A stretch of DNA of 64,000 bases from Streptomyces sp. NBC_00414 (GCF_036038375.1 NZ_CP107935.1:6696001-6760000); one strand, 5' to 3'; shown: positions 49,789 through 58,702, numbered from the stretch's first letter. Notes: generated by a model not told the origin, from the sequence alone. Made by a program: numbers and translations.

Positions 49789-50682
49789 CTACGCGACCGA
49801 GGTGTAGTGCGAGGCGTCGCCCGCGATCGAGTAGCTCTCCTTGCCCTCGATGCCGACCGGCACGTCACCGGCGACCGTCACCCGGTTCAGGCGGCGCGGC
49901 AGGCCGTCGTAGTTGTCGATGGCGTAGTGCTGCGTGATCCGGTTGTCGAACAGCACCAGCTGGTTGGGCGACCAGCGGTGGCGCAGCACGTTCTCGGGCC
50001 GTACGACATAGGCCTGGAGCAGGTCGAGGACCTTGCGGGACTCGCTCACCGACAGCCCCACGATCCGCTGGGCGAAGCCGCCGATGAACAGCCCGCGCTC
50101 GCCGGTCAGCGGATGGACCCGGACCACGGGGTGGGCGGTGCGGAACTTGATGGACGTGAACTGGGCGCGCTGGGCGGCGTGCGCCTCGTCGATCTCCTCG
50201 TCCGGCACCGCGTAGTCGTAGTCGTTGGTGTGCTCGGCCCACAGGGTGTCCGCGAGCCGGCGCAGGGGCTCGGGCAGATCGCGGTAGGCGGCGGCGGAAC
50301 TGGCGATCAGCGTCTCGCCCCCGTACGGCGGGATCGTGATGCTGCGCAGGGTGCTGGCCTGCGGCGGATTGAGGACGAACGTGACGTCGGTGTGCCAGTG
50401 GTTGGCGGCCCGGCCGCGCTCGCTGTCGACGGGCAGCACGTTCGGGGCGCCCGCCACGGCGGGCACGGTCGGATGGGCGGTGGTGAGGTCGCCGAAGTGC
50501 CGGGCGAAGGCCTGCTGGCCCTCGTCGTCCAGGTCGACGTCGTCGAAGACCAGCGCCTTGTGCTCGTCGAGGGCGCCGCGCAGGGCGGTGACGGTCTCCT
50601 CGTCGAGCGGCTTCGCGATGTCGACGCCGGATATCCGCGCGCCGATCTTCGCGGTGACCTTGCGGATCTCGATCTCGGGCAT
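49789..50682 (-). CDS. TauD/TfdA-family alpha-ketoglutarate dioxygenase
   Basis: 297-aa Fe(II)/2-oxoglutarate dioxygenase. Iron ligands: HWHTDVTF (His and Asp) near residue 94 and the distal His in NRITQHYAIDNYD near 253; the 2-oxoglutarate Arg follows in PRRLNRVTV. TauD-type enzymes release sulfite from taurine or alkylsulfonates. Its place downstream of an LLM monooxygenase and a sulfonate-type ABC transporter supports sulfonate sulfur scavenging. Minus strand, 39 bp after the monooxygenase gene. Confidence 0.92.
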   Translation of the reverse strand: MPEIEIRKVTAKIGARISGVDIAKPLDEETVTALRGALDEHKALVFDDVDLDDEGQQAFARHFGDLTTAHPTVPAVAGAPNVLPVDSERGRAANHWHTDVTFVLNPPQASTLRSITIPPYGGETLIASSAAAYRDLPEPLRRLADTLWAEHTNDYDYAVPDEEIDEAHAAQRAQFTSIKFRTAHPVVRVHPLTGERGLFIGGFAQRIVGLSVSESRKVLDLLQAYVVRPENVLRHRWSPNQLVLFDNRITQHYAIDNYDGLPRRLNRVTVAGDVPVGIEGKESYSIAGDASHYTSVA

Positions 50683-50721
50683 GGGGTTCCTCTCGGTGCG
50701 GGCGAGTCGGGTACGGGCGGG

Positions 50722-52098
50722 TCAGACGCGGGCGAGCGCCGGGGAGCAGGGCGCCGGGGTGACGTACTGGTTGGCGGGGCGGGGCAGTCCGTATCTCTCG
50801 CGCAGGGTCTGCCGGGGCCGGCCCTCCGCCCCGGTGTCCTCGTACTCCGTTCGGAGCAGGCCGCGGGTGCGCAGGATCGGCACGACGTGGTCGACGAAGG
50901 CGTCGAGGCCGGACGGCAGGACCGCGGGCATGATGTTGAAGCCGTCGGCGGCGCCGAGCGTGAACCACTCCTCGATGGCGTCGGCGACCTGCTCGGGCGT
51001 CCCGGCGAAGGTGAGGTGCCCGCGTCCGCCGCCGAGCCGGCCGATCAGCTGCCGCACGGTGAGGCGTTCGCGCCGGGCCAGTTCCACGACGAGCGTGTAG
51101 CGGCTCTTGGCGCCCTCGATGGAGCTCTCGGGCGGCAGATCGGCAGGCAGCCGGCCGTCCAGCTCCAAGGTCCCCGAAGGCAGTCGGAGCAGACCCTCCA
51201 GCCGGTCCACGCCGTGCGCGTACACGATGTGGTCCTCCAGCACCTTCTCGTTCGCGCGTGCCTCCGCCTCCGTCGAACCGATCACCGGGACGATGCCGGG
51301 CAGCACCTTGATGTGGCCGGGGTCGCGACCGGCCGCCGCAGTAAGGGACTTGAGGTCGGCGTAGAAGTCCTGCGCGTCCTTCAGGGTCTGCTGCGCGGTG
51401 AACACCGCCTCCGCGTAACGGGCCGCGAACGCCTTGCCGTCCTTCGACGAACCGGCCTGGACCAGCAGCGGATAACCCTGCGGGGAGCGCGGCACGTTGA
51501 GGGCGCCCTCGACGCCGAAGTACTTCCCCCGGTGCCGCGGCGGATGGATCTTCGAGTCGTCGCCCCAGACACCGGTCGCCTTGTCGGCGACGATCGCGTC
51601 GTCCTCCCAGCTGTCCCAGAGTTTGAGCGCCACTTCGAGGAACTCGGCCGCGCGGGCGTACCGCTCGGCGTGCGCGGGCTCCGCGTCGAGACCGAAGTTG
51701 CGGGCGGCCTCGGCACCCGCCGTGGTGACGATGTTCCAGCCCGCCCGGCCCCCGCTGATGATGTCCAGCGAGGCGAACTTGCGGGCCAGGTTGTAGGGCG
51801 AGTTGTACGACGTGGACGCGGTGGCGATCAGACCGATGTGCTCGGTGGCCGTCGCCAGCGCGGTGAGCAGCGTGAGCGGTTCCAGGGCGCCGGCCGGCCG
51901 CTGCGCGAGATTGCTCCACAGCTGCGGTCCGTCGGCGAGGAAGAGCGAGTCGAAGGTGCCGCGCTCGGCGGTACGCGCCAGCCGGACGTAGTGCCCGAGC
52001 TCCACATGGGCGTACGGATCACTCTCCGGGAGCCGCCAGGAGGCCTCGTGGTGGCCGGTGTTCATGAGGAAGGCGTTGAGGTGCAGCCGCCGTGTCAC
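50722..52098 (-). CDS. FMN-dependent monooxygenase of the NtaA/SnaA/DszA type
   Basis: 458-aa LLM-class flavin monooxygenase: RRLHLNAFLMNTGHHEASWR, FDSLFLADGPQL, ATASTSYNSPYNLARKFASLD and SGGRAGWNIVTTA are the family signature. Such enzymes need reduced FMN from a reductase not present nearby and cleave C-S bonds of organosulfur compounds. GTG at 52098 overlaps the ATPase stop by 4 bp (GTGA), fixing the start. Confidence 0.92.
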   Translation of the reverse strand: MTRRLHLNAFLMNTGHHEASWRLPESDPYAHVELGHYVRLARTAERGTFDSLFLADGPQLWSNLAQRPAGALEPLTLLTALATATEHIGLIATASTSYNSPYNLARKFASLDIISGGRAGWNIVTTAGAEAARNFGLDAEPAHAERYARAAEFLEVALKLWDSWEDDAIVADKATGVWGDDSKIHPPRHRGKYFGVEGALNVPRSPQGYPLLVQAGSSKDGKAFAARYAEAVFTAQQTLKDAQDFYADLKSLTAAAGRDPGHIKVLPGIVPVIGSTEAEARANEKVLEDHIVYAHGVDRLEGLLRLPSGTLELDGRLPADLPPESSIEGAKSRYTLVVELARRERLTVRQLIGRLGGGRGHLTFAGTPEQVADAIEEWFTLGAADGFNIMPAVLPSGLDAFVDHVVPILRTRGLLRTEYEDTGAEGRPRQTLRERYGLPRPANQYVTPAPCSPALARV

Positions 52099-52937
52099 TG
52101 GTGGTCCTCCTGGGCTGTGCGGGCCTTCCGGCCCGTGCGGTCCGCCTGGTCGGTGTGGGCCTCCTGGCTCGTGTGGTCCTCGGTCACGCCGAGCGCGGCG
52201 AGCAGCCGTTCGCGGTACTCGCCGAGCAGCGGATCGCGGTACGAGCGCGGGTGCGGGCGGTCGATGGCCAGGTCGAGGCCGATCCGGCCCTGGTCGAGTA
52301 CGAGGACCCGGTCGGCCAGCACGATCGCCTCGTCCACGTCGTGCGTGACGAGGAGGACCGAGGGCCGGTGACGCTCCCACAGTTCGCGCAGCAGACCGTG
52401 CATCCGGATCCGGGTGAGCGCGTCCAGGGCGCCGAACGGCTCGTCGGCCAGCAGGAGTTCGGGCTCCCTGACCAGGGAGCGGGCCAGGGCGGCACGCTGG
52501 GCCTCGCCGCCGGACAGCTCGTTGGGCCAGGCCCGCTCGCGCCCCGCGAGGCCCACCTCGGCGAGCGCGGCACGGCCCCGCTCGGCGGCCTCCTTGCCGT
52601 CGGTGCCGAGCAGGACGTTGTCGAGGACACGGCGCCAGGGCAGCAGCCGGGAGTCCTGGAAGACGACGGAAACCCGGTCGGGGGCGTTCAGTTCACCGCT
52701 GCCGACGACCTCGTGGTCGAGTCCGGCGATGGCGCGCAGCAGGGTGCTCTTGCCGGAGCCGCTGTGTCCGAGCAGGGCCGTGAGCTGCCCGGCGGGAAGG
52801 TCGAGGTCCACGTCGTCGAGGACGGTCCGCCCGTCGAAGGAGCGGGTGAGACCCCTGAGCCGCACGGCCGGGGCGGCCGGAGCCGCAGTGGTCGACGGGG
52901 CCGGTCGGGACGTCAGCTGTTCAGTGTGCGTCGCCAT
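52095..52937 (-). CDS. Sulfonate-type ABC transporter ATPase (SsuB-like)
   Basis: 280-aa ATPase. Walker A GHSGSGKSTLLRAIAGL, Q-loop VVFQDSRLLPW, signature LSGGEAQRAALARSLV, Walker B LLLADEPFGALD, and the switch His in LLVTHDVDEA. N-terminal Ala/Pro linker and a His/Gln/Thr-rich C-terminal tail (TSQEAHTDQADRTG). Energises the permease encoded upstream; start at 52937 overlaps the permease stop by 25 bp. Confidence 0.93.
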   Translation of the reverse strand: MATHTEQLTSRPAPSTTAAPAAPAVRLRGLTRSFDGRTVLDDVDLDLPAGQLTALLGHSGSGKSTLLRAIAGLDHEVVGSGELNAPDRVSVVFQDSRLLPWRRVLDNVLLGTDGKEAAERGRAALAEVGLAGRERAWPNELSGGEAQRAALARSLVREPELLLADEPFGALDALTRIRMHGLLRELWERHRPSVLLVTHDVDEAIVLADRVLVLDQGRIGLDLAIDRPHPRSYRDPLLGEYRERLLAALGVTEDHTSQEAHTDQADRTGRKARTAQEDHQ

Positions 52938-53821
52938 GACAGCACCCTCCGTTCGATGAGGCGGACCGCGCTGTCGGACACCAGGCCGAAGATCCCGTAG
53001 ATCAGCAGACCGACGAGGATCACGTCCGTCTGGCCGTAGTTCTGGGCCTGGAACATCATGTAACCGAGGCCGCTGGTGGCGTTGATCTGCTCCAGCACCA
53101 CCAGACCGAGCCAGGAGCCGGTGACGCCGAGCCGGAGTCCCACGAAGAACCCGGGCAGCGCGCCGGGGATGACGATCTCCCGGATGAACCGGAACTTCGA
53201 CAGCCCCTGGACCTCCGCGAGTTCGACGAACCGGTGGTCGATGCCGGACAGCGCGGAGTACAGGTTCAGATAGATCGGGATGTAGACGACGATGGCGATG
53301 ATCGCGATCTTGAAGGTCTCGCCGATGCCCAGCCAGAGGATGAACAGCGGGATCAGACCCAGGGTCGGGATCGCCCGGTTGAGCTGGACCGTCCCGTCGA
53401 TCAGTGCCTCGCCGACCCGGCTGAGCCCGGCTGTCAGCGCGAGCGTCACCCCGGCGGTCAGCCCGAGGGCGAACCCGGATCCGGCGCGCTGCAGCGAGGT
53501 GAGGATGTCGGTGGGCAGCGTGCCGTCGCTCCACAGCTGACCCGCGGTGCGCAGGACCGTCCAGGGCGCGGGGATCGCGTTCGTGTCCAGCTGCCCGGCG
53601 GCTGAGGCGGCGGCCCAGAGCGCGAAGAACAGCACGGGTCCGATCAGCCGGGAGGCGGGCAGCCGCTTGCCGGGGGAGAGTGCGCGGCGGCGCCGCCTGG
53701 TCCGTCGTACGAGGGGAGCGGCCTCGGTGGCCGTGGCCGTCTCGCCGGTCCCGCCGTTCCCGGACACGGCGGTCGCGGTGGCGCCGGTGGGTGTGCCGGT
53801 GGCCGCGGTGGTGGTGGTCAT
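52913..53821 (-). CDS. Sulfonate-type ABC transporter permease (SsuC-like)
   Basis: 302-aa BPD-type inner membrane component with about six transmembrane segments. The EAA-like loop is VELAEVQGLSKFRFIREIVIPGALPG. The first ~45 residues are a Thr/Ala/Gly stretch (TGTPTGATATAV) and an Arg cluster (RRTRRRRR) before the first membrane helix. Works with the ATPase and the lipoprotein binding protein. Confidence 0.92.
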   Translation of the reverse strand: MTTTTAATGTPTGATATAVSGNGGTGETATATEAAPLVRRTRRRRRALSPGKRLPASRLIGPVLFFALWAAASAAGQLDTNAIPAPWTVLRTAGQLWSDGTLPTDILTSLQRAGSGFALGLTAGVTLALTAGLSRVGEALIDGTVQLNRAIPTLGLIPLFILWLGIGETFKIAIIAIVVYIPIYLNLYSALSGIDHRFVELAEVQGLSKFRFIREIVIPGALPGFFVGLRLGVTGSWLGLVVLEQINATSGLGYMMFQAQNYGQTDVILVGLLIYGIFGLVSDSAVRLIERRVLSWRRTLNS

Positions 53822-53826
53822 CGCGC

Positions 53827-54894
53827 TCACTTCCGGTACTCGGCGGAGACGGCTTTCGCCGCGATGCCCTCGAAGCGGCGGTCGAAGAGCGAGTCGACCT
53901 CGAACTCCTTCACGAAGCCGCCCTCGGCCAGCAGATCCGCGGTCTCCTGCTCCCACTTCACGGCCTCGTCCCAGCTCGGCGGGAACAGCGGCTTGTTCGC
54001 GAGCTCGGTGATCGCCTCCGCCTGCGCGAGACTGAGGTTCTGCGTCTTGACGTAGAACTCCCGGTTCCAGACGTCGGGATGCTCGTACGCCCACACCTGG
54101 CCCTTGGCCCACCGCGGGATGTACGCGGCGACGGCGGCGGCCTTCGCCTTGTCGGCCAGCACGGAGGTGGGCGCCCACAGCAGGCTGAGGAGGTCCACGA
54201 CGTCGGTGGGGATGGTGTGGGCGCCCTTGGACCCGTACTGCTTGAGGTAGGCGGGCGACTGGCTGTTGGCGAGCGGGGCGATGTCCACCTGGCCCGCCTG
54301 GAGCGCGGTGAGGAACTGGTTGCTGGTCAGCGGCACCAGCTCCACGTCGTCGTACGCCAGCCCGGCCTGCTTGAGTGCCCGCAGCAGGACGACGCCCTGG
54401 GCCTGACCCTGCGAGAAGGCCAGCTTCCTGCCCTTGAAGTCCTTCACGGACTCGATGTCGCTGCCGGGCTTGGTCGCGAAGAGGTAGTTGGGCTTGCGGG
54501 TGATGTTGATCGCGACGATCTTCGCGTCGTAGCCCTGGTAGTGCGCCTGGATGGGCGGGATGCCCGCGTTGTTGGCGACGTCCAGGGACTTGGAGCGGAA
54601 GGCGTTGATGACGTCGGGACCGGCGCCGATGTTCGCCCAGGAGGACACCTTGAACGGCAGGTCGGTCAGACCCGCGAGCTTGAACTGCAGCTGCTGGACG
54701 CCCTGGTAGGAGGAGATCTTGAGGCTCGTACCCGAGGGGACCTTGTCGGCCAGCGGGGCGGACGTCGACCCCTTGGTGCCGCTGTCGGCGGCGCTGCTGC
54801 CCGCGCAACCGCTGAGCCCGGCCGCGGCGGCGGCGCCGAGCAGGGAGGAGAGGAAGAGCCGCCGGTCGACTCCGGACGCGGACAGAGGTGGCAT
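53827..54894 (-). CDS. Sulfonate-type ABC transporter substrate-binding lipoprotein (SsuA-like)
   Basis: 355-aa binding protein. Twin-arginine DRRLFLSSLLGAAAAAG and lipobox LSGC predict a Tat-exported lipoprotein. Mature domain: LKISSYQGVQQLQFKLAG, DVINAFRSKSLDVANNAG, VKDFKGRKLAFSQGQAQG typical of aliphatic sulfonate or nitrate/taurine binding proteins. ATG at 54894 was chosen (GGGAG upstream); an ATG 7 codons earlier is possible. First gene of the operon; 274 bp of spacer with a 9-bp repeat separates it from the leader peptide at 55169. Confidence 0.9.
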   Translation of the reverse strand: MPPLSASGVDRRLFLSSLLGAAAAAGLSGCAGSSAADSGTKGSTSAPLADKVPSGTSLKISSYQGVQQLQFKLAGLTDLPFKVSSWANIGAGPDVINAFRSKSLDVANNAGIPPIQAHYQGYDAKIVAINITRKPNYLFATKPGSDIESVKDFKGRKLAFSQGQAQGVVLLRALKQAGLAYDDVELVPLTSNQFLTALQAGQVDIAPLANSQSPAYLKQYGSKGAHTIPTDVVDLLSLLWAPTSVLADKAKAAAVAAYIPRWAKGQVWAYEHPDVWNREFYVKTQNLSLAQAEAITELANKPLFPPSWDEAVKWEQETADLLAEGGFVKEFEVDSLFDRRFEGIAAKAVSAEYRK

Positions 54895-55032
54895 GGGAGG
54901 ACTCCCTGAATTCATGGGGTGGTTCACGGGGGCCGTGCTGCGCACAGCGAGGGGAGGAGGTGCGCGCAACGCCGGCAGGCCGGAGCGGGAAAAAGGAAGG
55001 GGGAGACACGCGGCCGGCGGCCACACGGCAGC

Positions 55033-55086
55033 ACAGCGCGAACAGTGCGAACAGCGGGAACAGCGGGAACAGCGGGAACAGCGGGA
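55033..55086. repeat. 9-bp tandem repeat in the sulfonate operon leader
   Basis: Six units: ACAGCGCGA, ACAGTGCGA and four of ACAGCGGGA, uninterrupted. Lies between the leader peptide (55169-55216) and the binding-protein gene, thus probably inside the mRNA leader. Confidence 0.85.
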
Positions 55087-55168
55087 ACGGCCGGAGCGTG
55101 AGGAGCGGCAGGTGACAGACGGACGCGGACGGATCGTCGGCGCGTCAACGTGTCAGCGCGTCAGCGTG

Positions 55169-55216
55169 TCAACAACAGAGGGTGCGGCAGCTCTTGGACT
55201 CGGTGCTCATGGACAT
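55169..55216 (-). CDS. Short cysteine leader peptide before the sulfonate operon
   Basis: 15-codon reading frame MSMSTESKSCRTLCC followed by TGA, with AGGAG just upstream; an inner ATG at 55210 would give 13 residues. The paired cysteine codons right before the stop are the mark of actinobacterial leader peptides that precede sulfur-assimilation genes and are thought to act as cysteine attenuators. It sits upstream of the sulfonate uptake operon in the same direction. Confidence 0.6.
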   Translation of the reverse strand: MSMSTESKSCRTLCC

Positions 55217-55264
55217 GATGCTCCTGGCCTGGTGCGACGCCTGTCAACATTCGGATTTTCTGAA

Positions 55265-56509
55265 TTAAATCGGCCCCGGTGAAGGGACCGAAGCGGCCCG
55301 GAGCCTGCCAGGGGACACGCCGAGCGGATCCCGGTAGAGCACGTCCAGAGCCACCGAGCCGCCCGCCACGGCCAGCACCGAATCCGGGAAACTGGTCGGC
55401 GCGACGGCCGCCGCCCGGTCGGAGCCGACCTCCTCGCGCAGCGCGGCGAGGCAGTCCTCCCGGTGGATGGCGCCCACCTCGGTGACGACGACGGTGTCCG
55501 GGTTGAGCACGTCGAGCAGGAGCCCCACGGCCCGGCCGGTCATCCGCGAGCGGTGCAGCAGCAGACGTACGGCGAGCGCGTCGCCGTCGGCCGCGGCGGC
55601 CAGCACGTGCATGGGGTTCGAGGTACGGATGACCCCCGCCTCCCGGGCCCGCCGGCACAGGGTCCGCTCGCTCAACTCCGCCTGGAGGCAGCCGGTCCGG
55701 CCGCAGTCGCAGCGCTCCGTGCCGCCCGCGAGCGGAAGATGGGCGATCGAGCCGGCCTGCGAACGGGGGCCGTGATGGACCTCGTCGTGGGTGGCGAACG
55801 CGGCGTCAACGACGTTGCCGACGAAGAGGTGCAGCACGCTCAGGCCCTCGCGCGCCACCGCCCCGAACATCCGCTCCCCGTTGACCAAGGCCCTCGCGTG
55901 GCCGTCCACATGGACCGGCAGACCGGTGTGCGCGTGGATCACCTCGCGCACGGGGACCTCGCGCCAGCCGAGGAGCGGGTGCTCCACGATGGTCCCGGAG
56001 TCCCGGTCCACCCAACCGCCGGCCGCGATGCCCACGGCGAGAGGGGTGCGCCTCGGGGCGTCCGTCAGGAGGGCCCGCAGCCCGGCCGCGGCGTCGGCGA
56101 GCACCCGGCCGGGCTCGGCGGCGCCGTCGTGGTCCAGCCGCCGCTCCGCGACGACCCGGCCGCGCAGGTCGAGCAGGGCGACCGTGGTGTAAGGGACCGC
56201 CACGTGTATGCCGCCCACGACGAACCGGGAGTCGTCCAGGTCGACCGGCACGTGGGGGCGGCCGACCCCGTTCGACCGGCGGGGTTCCGGGGCTTCCCGG
56301 ATCAGGCCGAGTGCGGTGAGGCGGGCGCAGTGGTCGGTGACCGAGGCTGCGGAGAGGCCGGTGAGCCGGGCGACGGTGCTGCGGGCCACCGGACCGTGGC
56401 CCAGGACCGAACGCAGGACGGCGCTGGCACTGGTCCGGCGGCGGTCACTGTCGACGGCCGGGCGGGGGCGGGGTACTGGGCGAACGGGGGCGAGGGAGGA
56501 ACTGGGCAT
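55265..56509 (-). CDS. ROK-family transcriptional regulator
   Basis: 414-aa ROK protein. N-terminal winged helix residues ~25-95 (TSASAVLRSVLGHGPVARS, VARLTGLSAASVTDHCARL), then the ROK fold with DVLNPDTVVV and the zinc motif CDCGRTGCLQAEL near residue 265. The ATP-site residues of sugar kinases are only partly kept, so a regulator is likely. Its location between two Cys leader peptides and next to the sulfonate operon suggests it controls sulfur-source use. ATG at 56509. Confidence 0.9.
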   Translation of the reverse strand: MPSSSLAPVRPVPRPRPAVDSDRRRTSASAVLRSVLGHGPVARSTVARLTGLSAASVTDHCARLTALGLIREAPEPRRSNGVGRPHVPVDLDDSRFVVGGIHVAVPYTTVALLDLRGRVVAERRLDHDGAAEPGRVLADAAAGLRALLTDAPRRTPLAVGIAAGGWVDRDSGTIVEHPLLGWREVPVREVIHAHTGLPVHVDGHARALVNGERMFGAVAREGLSVLHLFVGNVVDAAFATHDEVHHGPRSQAGSIAHLPLAGGTERCDCGRTGCLQAELSERTLCRRAREAGVIRTSNPMHVLAAAADGDALAVRLLLHRSRMTGRAVGLLLDVLNPDTVVVTEVGAIHREDCLAALREEVGSDRAAAVAPTSFPDSVLAVAGGSVALDVLYRDPLGVSPGRLRAASVPSPGPI

Positions 56510-56595
56510 GGGAACTTCCTCGGAGATGGTCCGACACTGCGCCGACGTCTGACGTCTGTCTCGTCTCGGCGGGCGGGATCAGCTCCGCGCTCGCC

Positions 56596-56679
56596 TCAGC
56601 GGCGGCGACAGGTGGCCGTGCCCTGGCGTCGCAGGTCGACGTAGCGACGCGACGCGAAGTTCTCGGCTTGGGGGACCAT
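56596..56679 (-). CDS. Second short leader peptide, before the ROK regulator
   Basis: 27-codon frame MVPQAENFASRRYVDLRRQG-TATCRRR. The core RRYVDLRRQGTATCR follows the pattern R-R-x-V-D-L-x-R…C-R of Streptomyces leader peptides upstream of cysteine and sulfur genes. It ends 87 bp before the ROK gene start. No strong ribosome-binding site was seen, but the motif conservation is convincing. Confidence 0.55.
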   Translation of the reverse strand: MVPQAENFASRRYVDLRRQGTATCRRR

Positions 56680-56739
56680 GCGTCGAGGGTAGGTGCTACG
56701 GCCCACTCCGGCCAGGGGGGTCGGCTCCCGTCACCACCC

Positions 56740-56882
56740 GGGGGCTCCGCCCCCGGACCCCCGTTGTCCTCGAACGCCGGACGGGCTGAAAGATTCGCGG
56801 ACCGTCCGCACCTCTTCAGCCCGTCCGGCGTTCGAGGACGAGCGCGCAAGCGCGATTTCGGGGGCGAGGGGGCGGAGCCCCC
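56740..56882. repeat. Dispersed inverted repeat (GTCCTCGAACGCCGGACGGG family)
   Basis: 25-bp perfect inverted repeat (56766-56790 with 56815-56839) nested between GGGGGCTCCGCCCCC (56740-56754) and GGGGGCGGAGCCCCC (56868-56882). The same design recurs at 63610-63744. The spacer 56680-57105 (426 bp) holds this element and then the bioY leader; no gene was seen. Confidence 0.85.
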
Positions 56883-57105
56883 ATGCAGTGACGGGAAGGG
56901 TAGGGGCGGCGGGGGCGAAGACCCCCCGGGCGGGATCACACCCCCTCCGTGACCAGCATCACGCCCCCAAGGGTGTACAGGACATCCTTTGTCAGAGGTG
57001 CACCAACCCCCACCGACCCCCTTTGTCGACCACTGACGGAGATCGCCGCGACCCCCCTGGGATAGCGTCACAACGTCCCCCGCCCTCACCCCCGCCGGAG
57101 CCCCG

Positions 57106-57687
57106 ATGACCACCGCCGTCGCCCAGACAACCCCGCGCCAGGTCCTCGCCGACCTCCTCCCCGCCTCCCGCGTGAGGGACATCGCACTCGTGGCGGGCGG
57201 CGCCGCACTCACCGGCCTGGCCGCCCAGATCGCGGTCCCCGTCCCGGGCTCCCCGGTCCCGGTGACCGGCCAGACCTTCGCCGCCCTCCTCGTCGGCACC
57301 GCGCTCGGCGCCGGCCGCGGCCTCTCCTCCCTCGCCCTGTACGCGCTGGTCGGCCTGGCCGGTGTGCCGTGGTTCGCCGGGGGCGGCTCCGGCGCCACCG
57401 TCTCCTTCGGCTACATCCTCGGCATGCTGCTCGCCGCGACCGTCGTGGGCGCCCTCGCCCGCCGCGGCGCCGACCGCTCGGTGCTCCGCATGGCGGGCAC
57501 GATGCTGCTGGGCGAGGCGATCATCTACGCGATCGGCGTCCCGTACCTGGCCCTGGCGGCCGACATGACGACGGCCCAGGCCGTGGCGGCGGGCCTGACC
57601 CCGTTCCTGATCGGCGACGCCCTCAAGGCCGCCCTGGCGATGGGCGTGCTCCCCGCCGTCTGGAAGCTCGTCAGGCGCGAGAACTGA
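57106..57687 (+). CDS. bioY: Biotin transporter substrate-binding component BioY
   Basis: 193-aa membrane protein with six transmembrane segments. The family pattern VPVPGSPVPVTGQTFAALL near residue 45, ALYALVGLAGVPWFAGG and GYILGMLLAATVVGALA is clear. BioY is the biotin-binding S component of ECF transporters. No ATPase or T component is adjacent. The upstream 50 bp repeat CCTTTGTC twice; significance unknown. Its last codons overlap a pseudogene remnant on the other strand. Confidence 0.93.
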   Translation: MTTAVAQTTPRQVLADLLPASRVRDIALVAGGAALTGLAAQIAVPVPGSPVPVTGQTFAALLVGTALGAGRGLSSLALYALVGLAGVPWFAGGGSGATVSFGYILGMLLAATVVGALARRGADRSVLRMAGTMLLGEAIIYAIGVPYLALAADMTTAQAVAAGLTPFLIGDALKAALAMGVLPAVWKLVRREN

Positions 57688-57874
57688 CCGCTGCCACGCC
57701 GTAGTTCCTGCGGAAGAGGTTCGCCGGGTCGTACACCGACTTCAGCCCGGCGAGCCTTTTCCGCGTCAACGGGCCGTACAGACCCTCCGCCGTACCCGTA
57801 CCCGCACCCGTACCCGACCCCGTACGACCGCCGCCCCCCCCGCCCGCCCCGTACGCGAAGTCATGCTGACGGGA
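57671..57874 (-). pseudogene. C-terminal remnant of a BBE-type FAD oxidase
   Basis: In-frame minus-strand stretch ending at TGA (57671-57673), open back to a TAA at 57875-57877, with no start codon. It reads HDFAYG, a Gly/Thr-rich repeat (GTGAGTGTAEG), then LYGPLTRKRLAGLKSVYDP and ANLFRRNYGVAAVS. R-L-x-x-L-K-x-x-Y-D-P-x-N-L-F-R-x-N is the hallmark ending of berberine-bridge oxidases. The rest of the gene is absent, so this is a relic, overlapping the end of bioY by 17 bp. The Gly/Thr stretch comes from a GTACGG-type microsatellite. Confidence 0.65.
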
Positions 57875-57943
57875 TTACCTGGCACCCGCCGTCGACATTT
57901 CCCGAGTGCGCCTCCGTGAGTGAGAACGGTTCGTCCGGATTCG

Positions 57944-58702
57944 CTAGGACCCGCTCCGCTCGGGTCGCCGCTGCGTCCACCACAGACCCACCGCTCCCGC
58001 GGAGACGAGTGCGGCGCCCACCGCGCCGAGCGGCAGAACCTGATCGGCCGGTCCGGTCCTGGGCAGCTCCTTGCCGCCGGACTTGTCGCCCGAGTCCCCC
58101 GGGGTGTCGCCGCCCGGGGTGACGGGGCTGTTGTCGGTGCCGAGCAGGAGAGGCGTCGCCGGAGCGTTCGGCGAGGGGTTGTTGGCGCCGAACGGGACCG
58201 GGCCCTGCTGCCAGAACGTCTTCTTGCCGTCGGCGTCCTGGACGGGCAGACAGATCTTCCCCTCCTTCTTCAGATCGAATGTCGCGTCCACGGCGTACGA
58301 CTTCGACTTCCCGGCGGCCAGATTGTCGATGGCGCAGGCGAAGCCGCTGTTCGACCCCTCGGGGAGATCCTTCTCCGCGATTTCTGAGCATCCCTTGACG
58401 CTCTTGACCGAGAGGCCGTCAAAGCCGACCACGAGCAGTCGGATTTCGCCGCTTTCCTTCGTTCCTCCGTTCTTCACCGTGGCGGTGATCGCCGTTTCCT
58501 GGGAACTGTTGTCGACGCTGATCTTCTCGGGCAGCGAGGTCGTCAGCTTGACACCCGCGGGTGCTTCGTCAACGGCCTTTCCCCCCTTGTCGCTCATCGG
58601 TCCCGGATCGTCCGCCCCGGCGGAGAAGGAAAAGATCATCACCGCCGAGAAAGATGCTGTGAGCAGCGATCCTGTGGCGATCGTCCTACGACGAGAACTC
58701 AT
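57944..58702 (-). CDS. Cell-wall anchored LPxTG surface protein
   Basis: 252-aa exported protein. Signal peptide (RRRTIATGSLLTASFSAVM), an ordered domain with two cysteines (VKGCSEIAEKDL, FACAIDNLAAGKS) and a C-terminal sortase signal LPRTG, hydrophobic segment (LPLGAVGAALVSAGAVGLWW) and positive tail RRPERSGS. Predicted to be attached to peptidoglycan by a class E-like sortase, not seen in the window. Pro/Gly/Asp-rich spacer (TPGGDTPGDSGDKSGG) before LPRTG. GGGGG precedes the ATG. Confidence 0.88.
   Translation of the reverse strand: MSSRRRTIATGSLLTASFSAVMIFSFSAGADDPGPMSDKGGKAVDEAPAGVKLTTSLPEKISVDNSSQETAITATVKNGGTKESGEIRLLVVGFDGLSVKSVKGCSEIAEKDLPEGSNSGFACAIDNLAAGKSKSYAVDATFDLKKEGKICLPVQDADGKKTFWQQGPVPFGANNPSPNAPATPLLLGTDNSPVTPGGDTPGDSGDKSGGKELPRTGPADQVLPLGAVGAALVSAGAVGLWWTQRRPERSGS

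Noticed and set aside
57861..58391. 176-codon minus-strand frame over the LPxTG gene
   Set aside because: Out of frame with the signal peptide and LPRTG anchor of the real gene; Arg/Gly-rich shadow.
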